A stretch of DNA of 64,000 nucleotides from Actinomycetota bacterium (GTDB taxonomy: Bacteria; Actinomycetota; Acidimicrobiia; Acidimicrobiales; Ilumatobacteraceae), in the NCBI GenBank assembly GCA_963169665.1, contig CAUJET010000155.1, positions 1-64,000 on the forward strand, read 5' to 3'. The notes under the pieces were generated by a model. The model searched no databases, had not been told where the DNA came from, and saw only the letters and a program-made list of their open reading frames with translations. Positions 26,134 to 34,777 of the stretch are shown in pieces. Position numbers and translations under genes: made by a program. How positions within the stretch are numbered: position 1 is the first letter of the stretch; every line of letters begins with the position of its first letter.

Positions 26134-27351
26134 TCAGACGTCCGGCACCGACGATCCGTCGGACGACCAGGTGGCCCACGCCCCGATCACCGCGAGGACG
26201 ACGGCGAGGACGACCCGGCCGGTCCCGAGTCCGCCGAACGCGATCACGGCGACCGCGAGCGCGAACGAAACGAACCCGACGACGTCGCGGTTTCGGCGGA
26301 ACAACTCCGCCATCCCCTGGCCGGTCGACCCGGCCGCACCGCGCAATCGCACCGCCCAGCGGTGGTCGCTGCGCAGGTACGCCACGATCGCGACCGCCAC
26401 GCCGAGCACGACGGCGAGCGTCAGGAGGACGAGCAGGGTGCTGGTCAACGACCCGAGCGTCGCACTGATCGCTGCACGGCCACCCGGGTCGACCGCCACT
26501 GCGGGCGCCTCCTCGAGCACCTTGCGGACGATCGCCCGCGCCACCAGCATCACGGCCACGGACCCGAGCGAGAGGGCGAGCACGGCCCGCGGACGCCGAC
26601 GGGCGAGCAGCACGCTGCCGACATAGCCCAGCACCGTCACGACCAGCACGGCGATCAGCGCACGCTTCGCGAGCACGACGGCCCGCTGGGCGGAGGCGAC
26701 CGTCGCGCCGACGTCGTCGATCGCGTCGCCGTGGTAGACGGTCAGCTGCCCGAAGTCGTCGGAGAGATCGCGCCCGAACGCCGTCTCGAGGGCAGCGATC
26801 TGCTCAGCCGGATCGCCGTCTGCGGTGAGGGCGGGCAGGTCACGATCAGCGAGGTAGCCCAGATCCTGCACGGCCCGCAGCCCGAGCGACACCAACGGCA
26901 ACAGGTTGAGCCGCACCTCGCCGTCGGCCACGGACACGCCGTCGAACATGCCGTCGCCATCGAGGAGCCGCATCAGGCTCGCATGGCTCCGCTCCACGAC
27001 GGCGACCACGACCGCTCGCGTCGTGTCGTCGGCGAGCACGCTCTCCAGTCGGTCGGACACCGCGGTGTGCGCGCCGCCCACCAACGCCGGCACCAACGCC
27101 TCCAGGTCGGCCGGCGCCAGCTCGGTGAGACGCGCCTCCACGTCAGCCGCCTCGAACGCCAGGTCGGTGAGCATCGTCGCCAGCGCCGCGGTCACCTCGG
27201 GCTCGGCGAGTGCGCTGTCCGCCGCTGCCGCCACCTCGGCGGAATCGAACAGCACGTCGCGCGCCCACAGCGCGACGACGCTCGTGAGCAGACCGACGAC
27301 CGCGACGAGGCCGACGAGGACCGAGGCGATCGACCGCAGTCGAGTGCCCAT
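26134..27351 (-). CDS. membrane protein with large external domain, unknown function
   Basis: Unrecognised 405-residue protein. One N-terminal membrane segment (IASVLVGLVAVVGLL) is followed by a roughly 190-residue, acidic, alanine-rich helical region, likely extracytoplasmic, and then by about five membrane segments. The ATG at 27351 (MGTRLRSIAS) is chosen because it overlaps the stop of the ATPase gene (TGATG); an ATG 21 bp earlier would be inside that gene. Sandwiched between a HerA-like ATPase and a K+-channel-like protein, it may belong to the same complex (inference). Confidence 0.75.
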   Translation of the reverse strand: MGTRLRSIASVLVGLVAVVGLLTSVVALWARDVLFDSAEVAAAADSALAEPEVTAALATMLTDLAFEAADVEARLTELAPADLEALVPALVGGAHTAVSDRLESVLADDTTRAVVVAVVERSHASLMRLLDGDGMFDGVSVADGEVRLNLLPLVSLGLRAVQDLGYLADRDLPALTADGDPAEQIAALETAFGRDLSDDFGQLTVYHGDAIDDVGATVASAQRAVVLAKRALIAVLVVTVLGYVGSVLLARRRPRAVLALSLGSVAVMLVARAIVRKVLEEAPAVAVDPGGRAAISATLGSLTSTLLVLLTLAVVLGVAVAIVAYLRSDHRWAVRLRGAAGSTGQGMAELFRRNRDVVGFVSFALAVAVIAFGGLGTGRVVLAVVLAVIGAWATWSSDGSSVPDV

Positions 27352-28925
27352 CAGACTCCCCGCCTCGCCCACGTGGTGGGCAGGTCGGCACCGCCCTCGG
27401 GACTCCAGCGCTCACCCATCCGCAGCCGCATCGGCGTCGGCGACACCGGCCCGGCGGCGAGCATCTCGCCCAACCGGAACGAACGCGCCTCCGCGATCAT
27501 GCTCGGCGGGACGTGGGAGAAGACCTGGGCGAGCTCGTCGAGATCCCCCACGGAGTTCACGCGCATCAACAGCAGGTTGTCGCATTGCGAGATCACGTTG
27601 CGATGCACCTTCTGCGGTCGCTGCGTCGACAGCACCATGTAGATCCCGAACTTGCGACCCTCGCCGGCGATCCACACCGTGTGATCGGACACCGCCCGGT
27701 CGAGCGGCGACGCCGCGTCCGGTGAACACACGTTGTGCGCCTCGTCGATCACGAGCGACACGGCCGAGCGCGTCGGCCGCCGCCGGAGCCGCCCCAGCAA
27801 CGCCAACGCCACCACCGACCGTTCGCGGGCGTCCGACAGCGAACCCGTGTCGAACACGATCGTGCGCCGACCGGCGACGAGGTCGACCAACGACGGCTCC
27901 CCCGAACGAGCCCACACCGACCAGGCCGCCACCCCGAGATTGCCGATCCGCTGCGCGAGCTTGCGGCTCGCGTCGTCGAACCGGTGGAACAGCGCGTCCT
28001 GCACGTCGATCGCGCCGTAGCGATCGCCGAGCCCACGGGTCGCATCGATCAGCGCGGCGTACTCGTCGGCGTCGCCGATCGGATCGAGCCCGAACGTCAA
28101 CCCCTGCTCGTCGAGGGTGAGGTCGGACAGGTGGATCTGCAAGGGCAGGTCGCCACCGTTCCTGCTCGCGACGGACACCTGCGCACCGGCCTGGTAGCGA
28201 GCCTTCAGTTCGGCATACGCGGCGGTGCTCAACGGTGTGGCACGGGACCGGTTGATGTCGGCACGCGAGCGGAACGCTCCGAGGCCGACGTAGTCCGAAT
28301 TCGGATCGATCACGTAGAGCGGCAGCGTCGTCTCCAGCAGCAGCCGCTCGAGCAGCACGCCGAGCGAGTACGTCTTGCCCGAACCCGACTGGCCGCACAG
28401 GAACGTGTGCCGCGAGAACCCGGCCGCCTTCAGCCGAGCGTCGACCGGTGCGCGACTGAGGCGCCCCACGGCGAGCGGCGCCGACGAGCCGAGCACGTCG
28501 TCGAGCAGCGCCTCCACCTCCTCGGCGGTCGCAGGGACGAGCTCGCCGCCGTCGAACCCGTCGGCGACCGACCGCTCCAGGCCGTGCGGCCCGATCGCTC
28601 CCAACACCTGACCCTCACCACGGACGAAGCGGATCATCACGCCGACGTTCGCACGCTGGATCGCGCCGTCGTCCATCCCGAGCGCCTCGGCACCGACGTC
28701 GACGGACAACCCCTCGCGTTCACCCGCGACGAGCTCCTGCACCTGCACCAGCAGCGTGCCGTCCGTGGCCGTGCGCACGACCACGAAGCCACCGACCTCG
28801 AGCCCGCTGTCGAAGTCGGTGACGAACTCCACGTCACGGCCGTTCACCGACCAGGCGGACTCGACGGGTGTGAGGTTCCGCACCAGGTGGTCGCGGAAAC
28901 GAGCGCGGGTCGGCGGTGTCGACAT
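27351..28925 (-). CDS. HerA-like (DUF87) ATPase
   Basis: P-loop ATPase of the HerA/FtsK superfamily, about 524 residues. An N-terminal beta-rich region of about 130 residues (HAS-barrel position) precedes the motor. Walker A is FLCGQSGSGKTYS, Walker B is VSLVIDEAHNVCS, a sensor-like segment reads VLSTQRPQKVHRNV, and SQCDNLLLMRVNS is typical of HerA. HerA proteins usually translocate DNA, often with NurA nuclease, but no nuclease is adjacent; two membrane protein genes follow instead. The start is uncertain: ATG 28925 (MSTPPTRARF) is chosen, with ATG 28943 and GTG 28931 as alternatives. Confidence 0.85.
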   Translation of the reverse strand: MSTPPTRARFRDHLVRNLTPVESAWSVNGRDVEFVTDFDSGLEVGGFVVVRTATDGTLLVQVQELVAGEREGLSVDVGAEALGMDDGAIQRANVGVMIRFVRGEGQVLGAIGPHGLERSVADGFDGGELVPATAEEVEALLDDVLGSSAPLAVGRLSRAPVDARLKAAGFSRHTFLCGQSGSGKTYSLGVLLERLLLETTLPLYVIDPNSDYVGLGAFRSRADINRSRATPLSTAAYAELKARYQAGAQVSVASRNGGDLPLQIHLSDLTLDEQGLTFGLDPIGDADEYAALIDATRGLGDRYGAIDVQDALFHRFDDASRKLAQRIGNLGVAAWSVWARSGEPSLVDLVAGRRTIVFDTGSLSDARERSVVALALLGRLRRRPTRSAVSLVIDEAHNVCSPDAASPLDRAVSDHTVWIAGEGRKFGIYMVLSTQRPQKVHRNVISQCDNLLLMRVNSVGDLDELAQVFSHVPPSMIAEARSFRLGEMLAAGPVSPTPMRLRMGERWSPEGGADLPTTWARRGV

Positions 28926-29070
28926 GGACACAGAGCATGGCATTTCCCGCTCACGGCCCAGATCACCTTCCGTCCGCCGGCGCCGCCTCCTGAGGCCCGT
29001 TCCGACCACCCGGATGGGTGGATTACGCTTTCGCCGCGCAGCCCGGCGCCAACCAGAAAGCAAGGAACCC

Positions 29071-29457
29071 ATGATCGCCAGAATCGGACTCGGAGAACTG
29101 CTCTGGAGCCTCTTCGTGCTCTATCTCATGGTCATGTACTTCGTGGTGGTCTTCTCGATCATCACCGACATCTTCCGCAGCGACATGTCGGGCGGCAAGA
29201 AGGCGATGTGGTCGGCGCTGCTGTTCTTCTTCCCGATCATCACGATGATCGTGTACCTCATCAAGAACGGCGACTCGATGGGCAAGCGCAACCTGCAGGC
29301 GATGCAGCGCCAGAAGGACATGACCGACAGCTACATCCGCGAGGCCGCCGGCACCGGCGGTGCGGCGAGCGAACTGGCCACCGCCAAGTCGCTGCTCGAC
29401 AGCGGTGCGATCGACGCCGACGACTACGCCAAGCTCAAGGCCAAGATCCTCGGCTGA
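29071..29457 (+). CDS. membrane protein with SHOCT-like C-terminal motif
   Basis: 128-residue protein with two membrane segments (residues about 8-33 and 45-66, resembling the PLDc_N membrane hairpin) and a C-terminal short helical pair, LLDSGAIDADDYAKLKAKIL, typical of SHOCT domains. The ATG at 29071 has AAGGAA just upstream. The last codons and the stop lie in an 11-bp tandem repeat. It is probably a small envelope or stress-related protein; the specific role is unknown. Confidence 0.8.
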   Translation: MIARIGLGELLWSLFVLYLMVMYFVVVFSIITDIFRSDMSGGKKAMWSALLFFFPIITMIVYLIKNGDSMGKRNLQAMQRQKDMTDSYIREAAGTGGAASELATAKSLLDSGAIDADDYAKLKAKILG

Positions 29458-29495
29458 TCCCCGGCTGATCCCCGGATGATCCCCGGCTGATCCCC
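29452..29495. repeat. four 11-bp tandem units over a stop codon
   Basis: GGCTGATCCCC repeated four times, the third as GGATGATCCCC. The in-frame stop is in unit one, and the 11-bp period puts TGA in all three reading frames. Confidence 0.85.
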
Positions 29496-29530
29496 CGGGC
29501 CTCGGCCCGGAACCGTTCGAACGACGTGCA

Positions 29531-29561
29531 CTGACCGTCGGGCCCGGTGCCCGGCGGTCAG
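29531..29561. terminator. bidirectional hairpin terminator
   Basis: 13-bp stem (29531-29543 with 29549-29561, one G-T pair) and a 5-nt loop between convergent genes, followed on the plus strand by TCGTCTTTC. It overlaps the stop codon of the zinc-ribbon gene. Confidence 0.75.
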
Positions 29562-29758
29562 TCGTCTTTCAGGGCCACTGCGTTCGGCGTGACGTTCATC
29601 TTCGGCACGTACTCGGCGACCTCGACCTCGCGCCCGTCGCTGAGGTACTTCGCGCGCAGGTCGATGCGGCACGCCGCGCACGGGCCGTAGTAGGTCTCGG
29701 TCACCTCGGTGCTGCACCGCGGGCAGGCAAAGGTGTGGGGGGTGGCGAGGGCCTCCAT
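29558..29758 (-). CDS. small zinc-ribbon protein
   Basis: 66-residue protein with two Cys-x2-Cys knuckles (CPRC at residues 12-15 and CAAC near 30) that should bind one zinc ion. The rest is short and polar. The ATG at 29758 overlaps the stop of the upstream alpha/beta hydrolase gene (TGATG), so it is translationally coupled to it. It could be an accessory or regulator of that enzyme, but the role is unknown. Confidence 0.75.
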   Translation of the reverse strand: MEALATPHTFACPRCSTEVTETYYGPCAACRIDLRAKYLSDGREVEVAEYVPKMNVTPNAVALKDD

Positions 29759-30510
29759 CAGATCGATCCCCAGAACGCCTCGAGCGCCGCGGCGCCGGCT
29801 GCCGGATCGCCGAGCATCCACCAGTGGCCCTGACCCTCCATCACCTGGCGGCGTGCACCGAGCTGCTCGCCCACCGCCACGCCGAGCGTCTCGCCCTGCA
29901 CGAACGGATCGAGCGGTGCGGTGATCGACAGCCCGGGCACCGTGGCCGCAGGTGCCAGCTCGGCACCCCACGCCACCATCGCCGGCTGCGCGGCCGAACG
30001 GTAGAGCGCGAGCACGCACCGACCCATCAGTTCGTCGCCGGCGACGGCCAGCTTCGCCCCCGTGTCCCGCGGGATCCCGATCGCTTCGAACAGCGCGATG
30101 CGATCGTCCACCGGCGTGGCCAACGACTGCGCGAAGTAGTCCTCGCCGGCGCCCGGGGTCTGCCAGATCTGGGCGAAGTCGTGCCACACGTAGTCGGGGT
30201 GGAACAGGCCGAGCACGTCGCAGGCCCAGCTGCGGAACAGCTCGGGCCGCGACGACACGGCACGCATGCCGATGCCGCCGCCCCAGTCGTGACCGAGGAG
30301 GTCGACCGGGCCCTGGTCGGCGACGATGCCCTCGACGACACCGAGGAACCAGTCGACGTACTCCTCCTTCGTGGCGCCGAAGCCCTCGGGCGTCGGGCAA
30401 CCGAAGCCGGGGAGCTGCGGCGTGATCACGTCGGTGCGGGTGAGCTGGGCGACGAAGGGATCCCAGATCACCGGGGTCTCGGGGTTGCCGTGGAGCAGGA
30501 CTGCGGGCAT
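29758..30510 (-). CDS. alpha/beta hydrolase, dehalogenase/epoxide-hydrolase type
   Basis: 250-residue cytosolic hydrolase. HGNPETP near the N-terminus is the oxyanion motif and the nucleophile elbow reads LLGHDWGGGIG, so the nucleophile is aspartate, as in haloalkane dehalogenases and epoxide hydrolases rather than serine esterases. The catalytic histidine is probably in GQGHWWML near the C-terminus. The ATG at 30510 is the first in frame at the expected distance. Substrate unknown. Confidence 0.88.
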   Translation of the reverse strand: MPAVLLHGNPETPVIWDPFVAQLTRTDVITPQLPGFGCPTPEGFGATKEEYVDWFLGVVEGIVADQGPVDLLGHDWGGGIGMRAVSSRPELFRSWACDVLGLFHPDYVWHDFAQIWQTPGAGEDYFAQSLATPVDDRIALFEAIGIPRDTGAKLAVAGDELMGRCVLALYRSAAQPAMVAWGAELAPAATVPGLSITAPLDPFVQGETLGVAVGEQLGARRQVMEGQGHWWMLGDPAAGAAALEAFWGSI

Positions 30511-30575
30511 GCCCCGATCCTGCCAGATCGGCGCTCGACCATCGGTCCGCCCCGGCCGTGCCAGCCGGTGTCAGG

Positions 30576-32348
30576 TCAGCGCGCCGCGGCGTTCTTCAAC
30601 AGGGTGCCGGCGAAGGCGCCGGTGTGCTGCCCGTGCTCCATGAACACCTGACCGTTGACGATCGTGCAGTCGTACCCGTCGGCACCTTGCACATATCGGC
30701 CGGCCCCGTTCGGGAAGTCGTAGGAGTAGCCGGGCGGCGGCAGGCGCAGTCCATCGAAGTCGATGACGTTCACGTCGGCGTAGGCACCCACCTGCAGGCG
30801 GCCGCGATCGGTGATGCCGAACAGGTCGGCGGTGTCGCTCGTGAGCCGACGGATCGCCTCCTCGAGACTCCAGCGCTGACGCTCGCGGATCCAGTACGAC
30901 AGGAAGAACGTCGGCTGGCTCGCGTCGAGGATCTGGCCGACGTGGGCACCGGCATCGGCGAGGCCGAGGGTCACCAACGGGTCGTCGAGCATCTCCTCGA
31001 CCGCGCCCAGGCGCTGGTTGAGGAACGGGTAGCTGCACACGAGACCGCCGTCGGTCTCGAGCAGCAGCTCGATGTAGCACGCGGCCGCGCTGATGCCGCG
31101 TCGACGGGCCTCGGCGCCGAGGGTGTGCTCGGGATCGAGGTCGTAGCGGGCCGTGTCGCGATCGGCGCCCTGGTTGAGCACGTAGAGCTGGTCGACGTCG
31201 ACCGACGGCGGCGTCTGTTCGGCCTCCTCGATGAGCTTCGCCCGGAACGCCGCGTCGCGGATCGCCACCATCTTCTTGCCGTTGCGCATCTCGCGCAGCG
31301 ACTTCCACGACGGCGACCGATCGAACACCGTGCGGGTGTCGATGCTGAACAGCACACCGACACTGCGCGCCGTGGTCTGCGGCCGCACGACCGCACCCGT
31401 CGCGTTCTCCTCCTTGGCGAAACCGATGACCCGCGCATAGAGATCGGGCCGGCTGTCGTGCTGGGTGAGGCCGAAGCTCACCGGACGACCGCTGCGACGG
31501 CTCACCTCGCCCATCCACGCGAGCTCGGCCCGCGTCTTCGGCACGTCGGCGTCGTCGCGCTCGCCCTCGCCGATCCGGCTGGCCGACTCGAACACGCCTG
31601 CGCCATGGGCGCCGAGCACGTCGGCGAACACGTACAACTCGTCGGGCTGGGCGTACGTGCCCGGCACGGGCCGGCCGTCGGGCACCTTGTGGAGATAGGT
31701 GCGGCTGGTGCTGAACCCGAGCGCGCCGGCCTCCATGGCCTCGCGCAGCAGGTCGGCCATCGTGGCGAGGTCGTCGGCGGTGGGGGCGTCGGTGCCGAGA
31801 CCGCGCTCTCCCATCGCGTACTGGCGCAGCGCGCAGTGGCCGACCATGCCGCCGACGTTGATGCCCTTGGGCATGCGGTCGATGCTGGCCAGGTACTCGC
31901 CGTAGGTGACCCAGTCCCACGGCAGGCCGGTGAGGATGGCGTCGCGCGGGATGTCCTCGACACTCTCCATCAGCTCGGCCAGGTACTGGCGGTCCTCGGG
32001 CTTGCACGGGGCGAACGTGACGCCGCAGTTGCCCATCACCACGCTGGTGACGCCGTGATAGCAGCTGCTCGAGGCGACGGGATCCCACGCGAGCTGGGCG
32101 TCGAGGTGGGTGTGGATGTCGACGAAGCCAGGGGTGACGATGCGACCCTCGGCGTCGAGCTCACGGCGGCCGGTGCCGTCGAGCCTGGCGTCGATCGCGA
32201 CGATGCGGTCGCCGACGATGCCGACGTCTGCCCGTCGCGCCGGTGCGCCGGTGCCGTCGACGACGGAGCCGCCCCGGATCACCAGGTCGTACGCGTGCGC
32301 TGTCTCTTCGTGCGTCCGGTGTGCCCCGGCATCGCTGTCGTCCGTCAT
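30576..32348 (-). CDS. D-aminoacylase-like amidohydrolase
   Basis: Metal-dependent hydrolase of about 590 residues in the N-acyl-D-amino-acid deacylase/dihydroorotase-like group. It starts with a small beta domain (DLVIRGGSVVDGTG), has the metal-binding HxH in GFVDIHTHLDAQLAWDP, a cysteine-containing MGNCGVTFAPC segment typical of D-aminoacylases, and an active-site-like DAGAHVGQ. The ATG at 32348 is chosen because GAGGGG lies 9 nt upstream; ATG 32354 and GTG 32381 are in-frame alternatives. It is divergent from the MttB-family gene across a 200-bp region holding a palindromic operator. Confidence 0.88.
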   Translation of the reverse strand: MTDDSDAGAHRTHEETAHAYDLVIRGGSVVDGTGAPARRADVGIVGDRIVAIDARLDGTGRRELDAEGRIVTPGFVDIHTHLDAQLAWDPVASSSCYHGVTSVVMGNCGVTFAPCKPEDRQYLAELMESVEDIPRDAILTGLPWDWVTYGEYLASIDRMPKGINVGGMVGHCALRQYAMGERGLGTDAPTADDLATMADLLREAMEAGALGFSTSRTYLHKVPDGRPVPGTYAQPDELYVFADVLGAHGAGVFESASRIGEGERDDADVPKTRAELAWMGEVSRRSGRPVSFGLTQHDSRPDLYARVIGFAKEENATGAVVRPQTTARSVGVLFSIDTRTVFDRSPSWKSLREMRNGKKMVAIRDAAFRAKLIEEAEQTPPSVDVDQLYVLNQGADRDTARYDLDPEHTLGAEARRRGISAAACYIELLLETDGGLVCSYPFLNQRLGAVEEMLDDPLVTLGLADAGAHVGQILDASQPTFFLSYWIRERQRWSLEEAIRRLTSDTADLFGITDRGRLQVGAYADVNVIDFDGLRLPPPGYSYDFPNGAGRYVQGADGYDCTIVNGQVFMEHGQHTGAFAGTLLKNAAAR

Positions 32349-32529
32349 GGCCATGTGCCCCTCATGGTCGTGGAGGGGCACAACGTACCGGTGCGGTTGT
32401 GTCAGGTCGAGAGACGAATCAGACGATTGTGTTGCAGTCTCTTGACGACGCCTAGCACATCGTCATTTCCGGATGGTGGATCCATGAAGACCGTCGGATC
32501 GACGACCGCGAGCACAGCTCTCGCGACTG

Positions 32530-32545
32530 TGTACAGTTCTGTACA
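32530..32545. promoter_or_regulatory. palindromic operator TGTACAG-N2-CTGTACA (copy 1)
   Basis: Perfect 7-bp arms with spacer TT, ending 3 bp before the ATG of the MttB-family gene. The left arm plus spacer contains TACAGT (32532-32537), a plausible -10 box, so a bound repressor would block the promoter. An identical-arm copy lies at 36117-36132. Confidence 0.75.
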
Positions 32546-32548
32546 GAC

Positions 32549-34105
32549 ATGGCCGACGAATCCGATCCCACGACGCAGCGCACCGCTCGGCGACGCACCG
32601 CGCGCTCGCCCCGACCCGAACGGGCCACACGCACCACCGACACCTACCGCCACCTCCGCAACCCGTTCCCGACCGCCTCGGTGCTCAGCGACGACGAGGT
32701 CGTCCACCTCCACGAGACCGCGCTCGCCTACCTGCAGCGGTCGGGGATCCGGGTGCTGCTCCCCGAGGCGCGCCACGTGTTCGCTGCCGCCGGTGCGACG
32801 ATCGACGACGACCACATGGTCCGTCTCGATGTCGACCTCACGCGCACGCTGCTGGCCTCCGCACCGTCGACGTTCTCGATCACGTGCCGCAACGCGGCGC
32901 GCTCGGTCGAGATCGGCGGCGACTCGCTGATGATCTTCCCGGCCGCCGGACCGCCCTACGTGTCGGACCACGTCCGCGGACGGCGCAGCGGCACGATGGC
33001 CGACCTCGACGACTTCGTCCGCCTCACGCAACGCAGCGAGGTGCTGCACAGCACCACCCCGGTCGTCGAGCCACAGGACGTGCCGATGGCCCATCGGCAT
33101 CTGCGCATGATGCGGTCTGCGCTCGTCCTCAGCGACAAGGTGCCGTGCATCTACGCGAGAGGGCGGGGCGTGGTGGCCGACGCGTTCGAACTCGTGCGGC
33201 TCCAGCACGGCATCGACGAGCAGACGTTCCACGAGCGCCCCTACTGCTGGACCAACATCAACACGAACTCGCCGCGCCAGCTCGACGTCCCGATGAGCCT
33301 GGGCATCATCGACGTCGCCCGCGCCGGCCAGGTGACGATCGTGACCCCCTTCACCCTCTCGGGTGCCATGGCCCCGGTCTCGCTGGCCGGTGCCCTGCTG
33401 CTCCAGCACGTCGAGGCCGTCGCCGCGATCGCGCTCGCCCAGGCCGTGCGGCCCGGCGCCCCGGTGGTCTACGGCGCGTTCACCTCCAACGTCGACATGA
33501 AGTCGGGCGCCCCGGCGTTCGGCACCCCCGAGACGGTCAGGGCCGCGATCGCGAGCGGACAGCTGGCCCGCCACCTCGACGTCCCCTGGCGCTCCCAGGG
33601 TGCGAGCACCTCCAACACCACCGACGCCCAGGCGGGATACGAGACGATGATGTCGATGCTCGGTTGCCTCACCGGTGGGGCCAACCTGGTGTTGCACGCC
33701 GCCGGCTGGCAGGAGGGCGGTCTCACCGCCTCGTTCGAGAAGTTCGTGCTCGACATCGAGATGCTGCAGATGCTCGCCGAGGCGCTGCAGCCCATCGTCG
33801 TCGACGACGCCGAACTCGCGATCGAGGCCATCGACGACGTCGGCCCCGGCGGCCACTTCTTCGGCACCGCCCACACGCTCGCCCGGTTCGAGACCGCGTT
33901 CTACGAACCGGAGGTGTTCACCCGCCAGAACTTCGGGCAGTGGACCGACGCCGGATCGATCGACGCCGGCGCGCGAGCCACCGGGGTGTGGCAGCGCTGG
34001 CTCGCCGAGTACGAGGAACCGCCGCTCGACGACGCCGTACGCGATGCCATCGACGACCATGTCGCTCGCCGCATCGCCGAGGGTGGCGTCCTGCCCGAAT
34101 CGTGA
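32549..34105 (+). CDS. MttB-family methyltransferase (trimethylamine/betaine type)
   Basis: 518-residue member of the trimethylamine methyltransferase family, which moves a methyl group from a quaternary or tertiary amine to a corrinoid protein. Supporting segments are SGIRVLLPEARHVF, GPPYVSDHVRGRRSGT, TPFTLSGAMAPVSLAGALLLQHVE and the C-terminal ETAFYEPEVFTRQNFGQW. No in-frame TAG is present, so this is a non-pyrrolysine member, like the glycine-betaine enzymes. No corrinoid protein or corrinoid reactivase is in the window, so the methyl acceptor must be encoded elsewhere or the chemistry may differ. A TetR gene follows on the same strand. Confidence 0.85.
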   Translation: MADESDPTTQRTARRRTARSPRPERATRTTDTYRHLRNPFPTASVLSDDEVVHLHETALAYLQRSGIRVLLPEARHVFAAAGATIDDDHMVRLDVDLTRTLLASAPSTFSITCRNAARSVEIGGDSLMIFPAAGPPYVSDHVRGRRSGTMADLDDFVRLTQRSEVLHSTTPVVEPQDVPMAHRHLRMMRSALVLSDKVPCIYARGRGVVADAFELVRLQHGIDEQTFHERPYCWTNINTNSPRQLDVPMSLGIIDVARAGQVTIVTPFTLSGAMAPVSLAGALLLQHVEAVAAIALAQAVRPGAPVVYGAFTSNVDMKSGAPAFGTPETVRAAIASGQLARHLDVPWRSQGASTSNTTDAQAGYETMMSMLGCLTGGANLVLHAAGWQEGGLTASFEKFVLDIEMLQMLAEALQPIVVDDAELAIEAIDDVGPGGHFFGTAHTLARFETAFYEPEVFTRQNFGQWTDAGSIDAGARATGVWQRWLAEYEEPPLDDAVRDAIDDHVARRIAEGGVLPES

Positions 34106-34112
34106 CCACCGG

Positions 34113-34118
34113 TAACGT
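34113..34118 (+). promoter_or_regulatory. -10 box TAACGT of leaderless TetR gene
   Basis: TAACGT ends 6 nt before the GTG at 34125, in the 19-bp gap after the MttB-family gene, so the regulator may have its own promoter. Confidence 0.45.
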
Positions 34119-34124
34119 CGGCCC

Positions 34125-34757
34125 GTGACCGCGCGAGCGCAGGACCTCCCACAGACCCGGGTGTCGCGCGACGACTGGGTGCAGGCCGCACTCGGCGCGC
34201 TCGTCGACGCCGGGATCGGACGGGTGAAGGTCGCGGTCCTCGCCGAGGAACTCGGCGTCGCCCGGTCGAGCTTCTACTGGTACTTCACGGGACGCGACGA
34301 CCTCGAGGCCGCGCTGCTCGACGTGTGGGAGGCGCGCAACCTCGCGCCGATCATCGACCGCGCCGCCCGCCCCGCACCGACCGTCACCGCGGCGGTGCTG
34401 GGCCTGTTCGAGTGCTGGGCCGACCCCGACCTGTTCGACCACCGGCTCGAGTTCGCGGTGCGCGAGTGGGCCCGCCGCGACGACGCCGTGCGCGGCCGAC
34501 TGGAACGGGCCGACGCCCGTCGCATCGAGGCCATCGCCGAGCTCCATCGCCGCTACGGCGACACCGACGACGTGGCGACCGTGCGGGCGCGAGTGCAGTA
34601 CCACTCGCAGATCGGCATGTACGCCCTCGGGGTCGACGAGCCGGTGGACGAGCGGCTGCGGATGGTGTCCACCTACGTGCGCATCTTCACCGGCGTCGCG
34701 GCGAAGCGGGCCGAGCTCGCCGCGTTCGAGCGGTGGGTGCGCGAGCGCTCACCCTGA
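34125..34757 (+). CDS. TetR family transcriptional regulator
   Basis: 210-residue repressor-type protein. The N-terminal helix-turn-helix includes VAVLAEELGVARSSFYWYFTGRDDLE, unmistakable for TetR; the rest is a helical ligand-binding domain (for example LFECWADPDLFDHRLEFAVREWARRD). The GTG at 34125 is 19 bp after the MttB-family gene and the gene is convergent with the FAD oxidoreductase gene. Both flanking genes carry the same palindromic operator at their promoters, so it very likely controls them; the inducer may be their substrate (inference). Confidence 0.92.
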   Translation: MTARAQDLPQTRVSRDDWVQAALGALVDAGIGRVKVAVLAEELGVARSSFYWYFTGRDDLEAALLDVWEARNLAPIIDRAARPAPTVTAAVLGLFECWADPDLFDHRLEFAVREWARRDDAVRGRLERADARRIEAIAELHRRYGDTDDVATVRARVQYHSQIGMYALGVDEPVDERLRMVSTYVRIFTGVAAKRAELAAFERWVRERSP

Positions 34758-34777
34758 TCCGACGCGGGCCGACCGGT

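Noticed and set aside
27351..28925. HerA-like ATPase as part of a known HerA-NurA, HerA-SIR2 or HerA-DUF4297 defence system
   Set aside because: No NurA, SIR2 or DUF4297 gene is adjacent; the partners are membrane proteins.
32549..34105. Pyrrolysine-containing trimethylamine methyltransferase
   Set aside because: No in-frame TAG codon interrupts the gene, so it belongs to the non-pyrrolysine branch.
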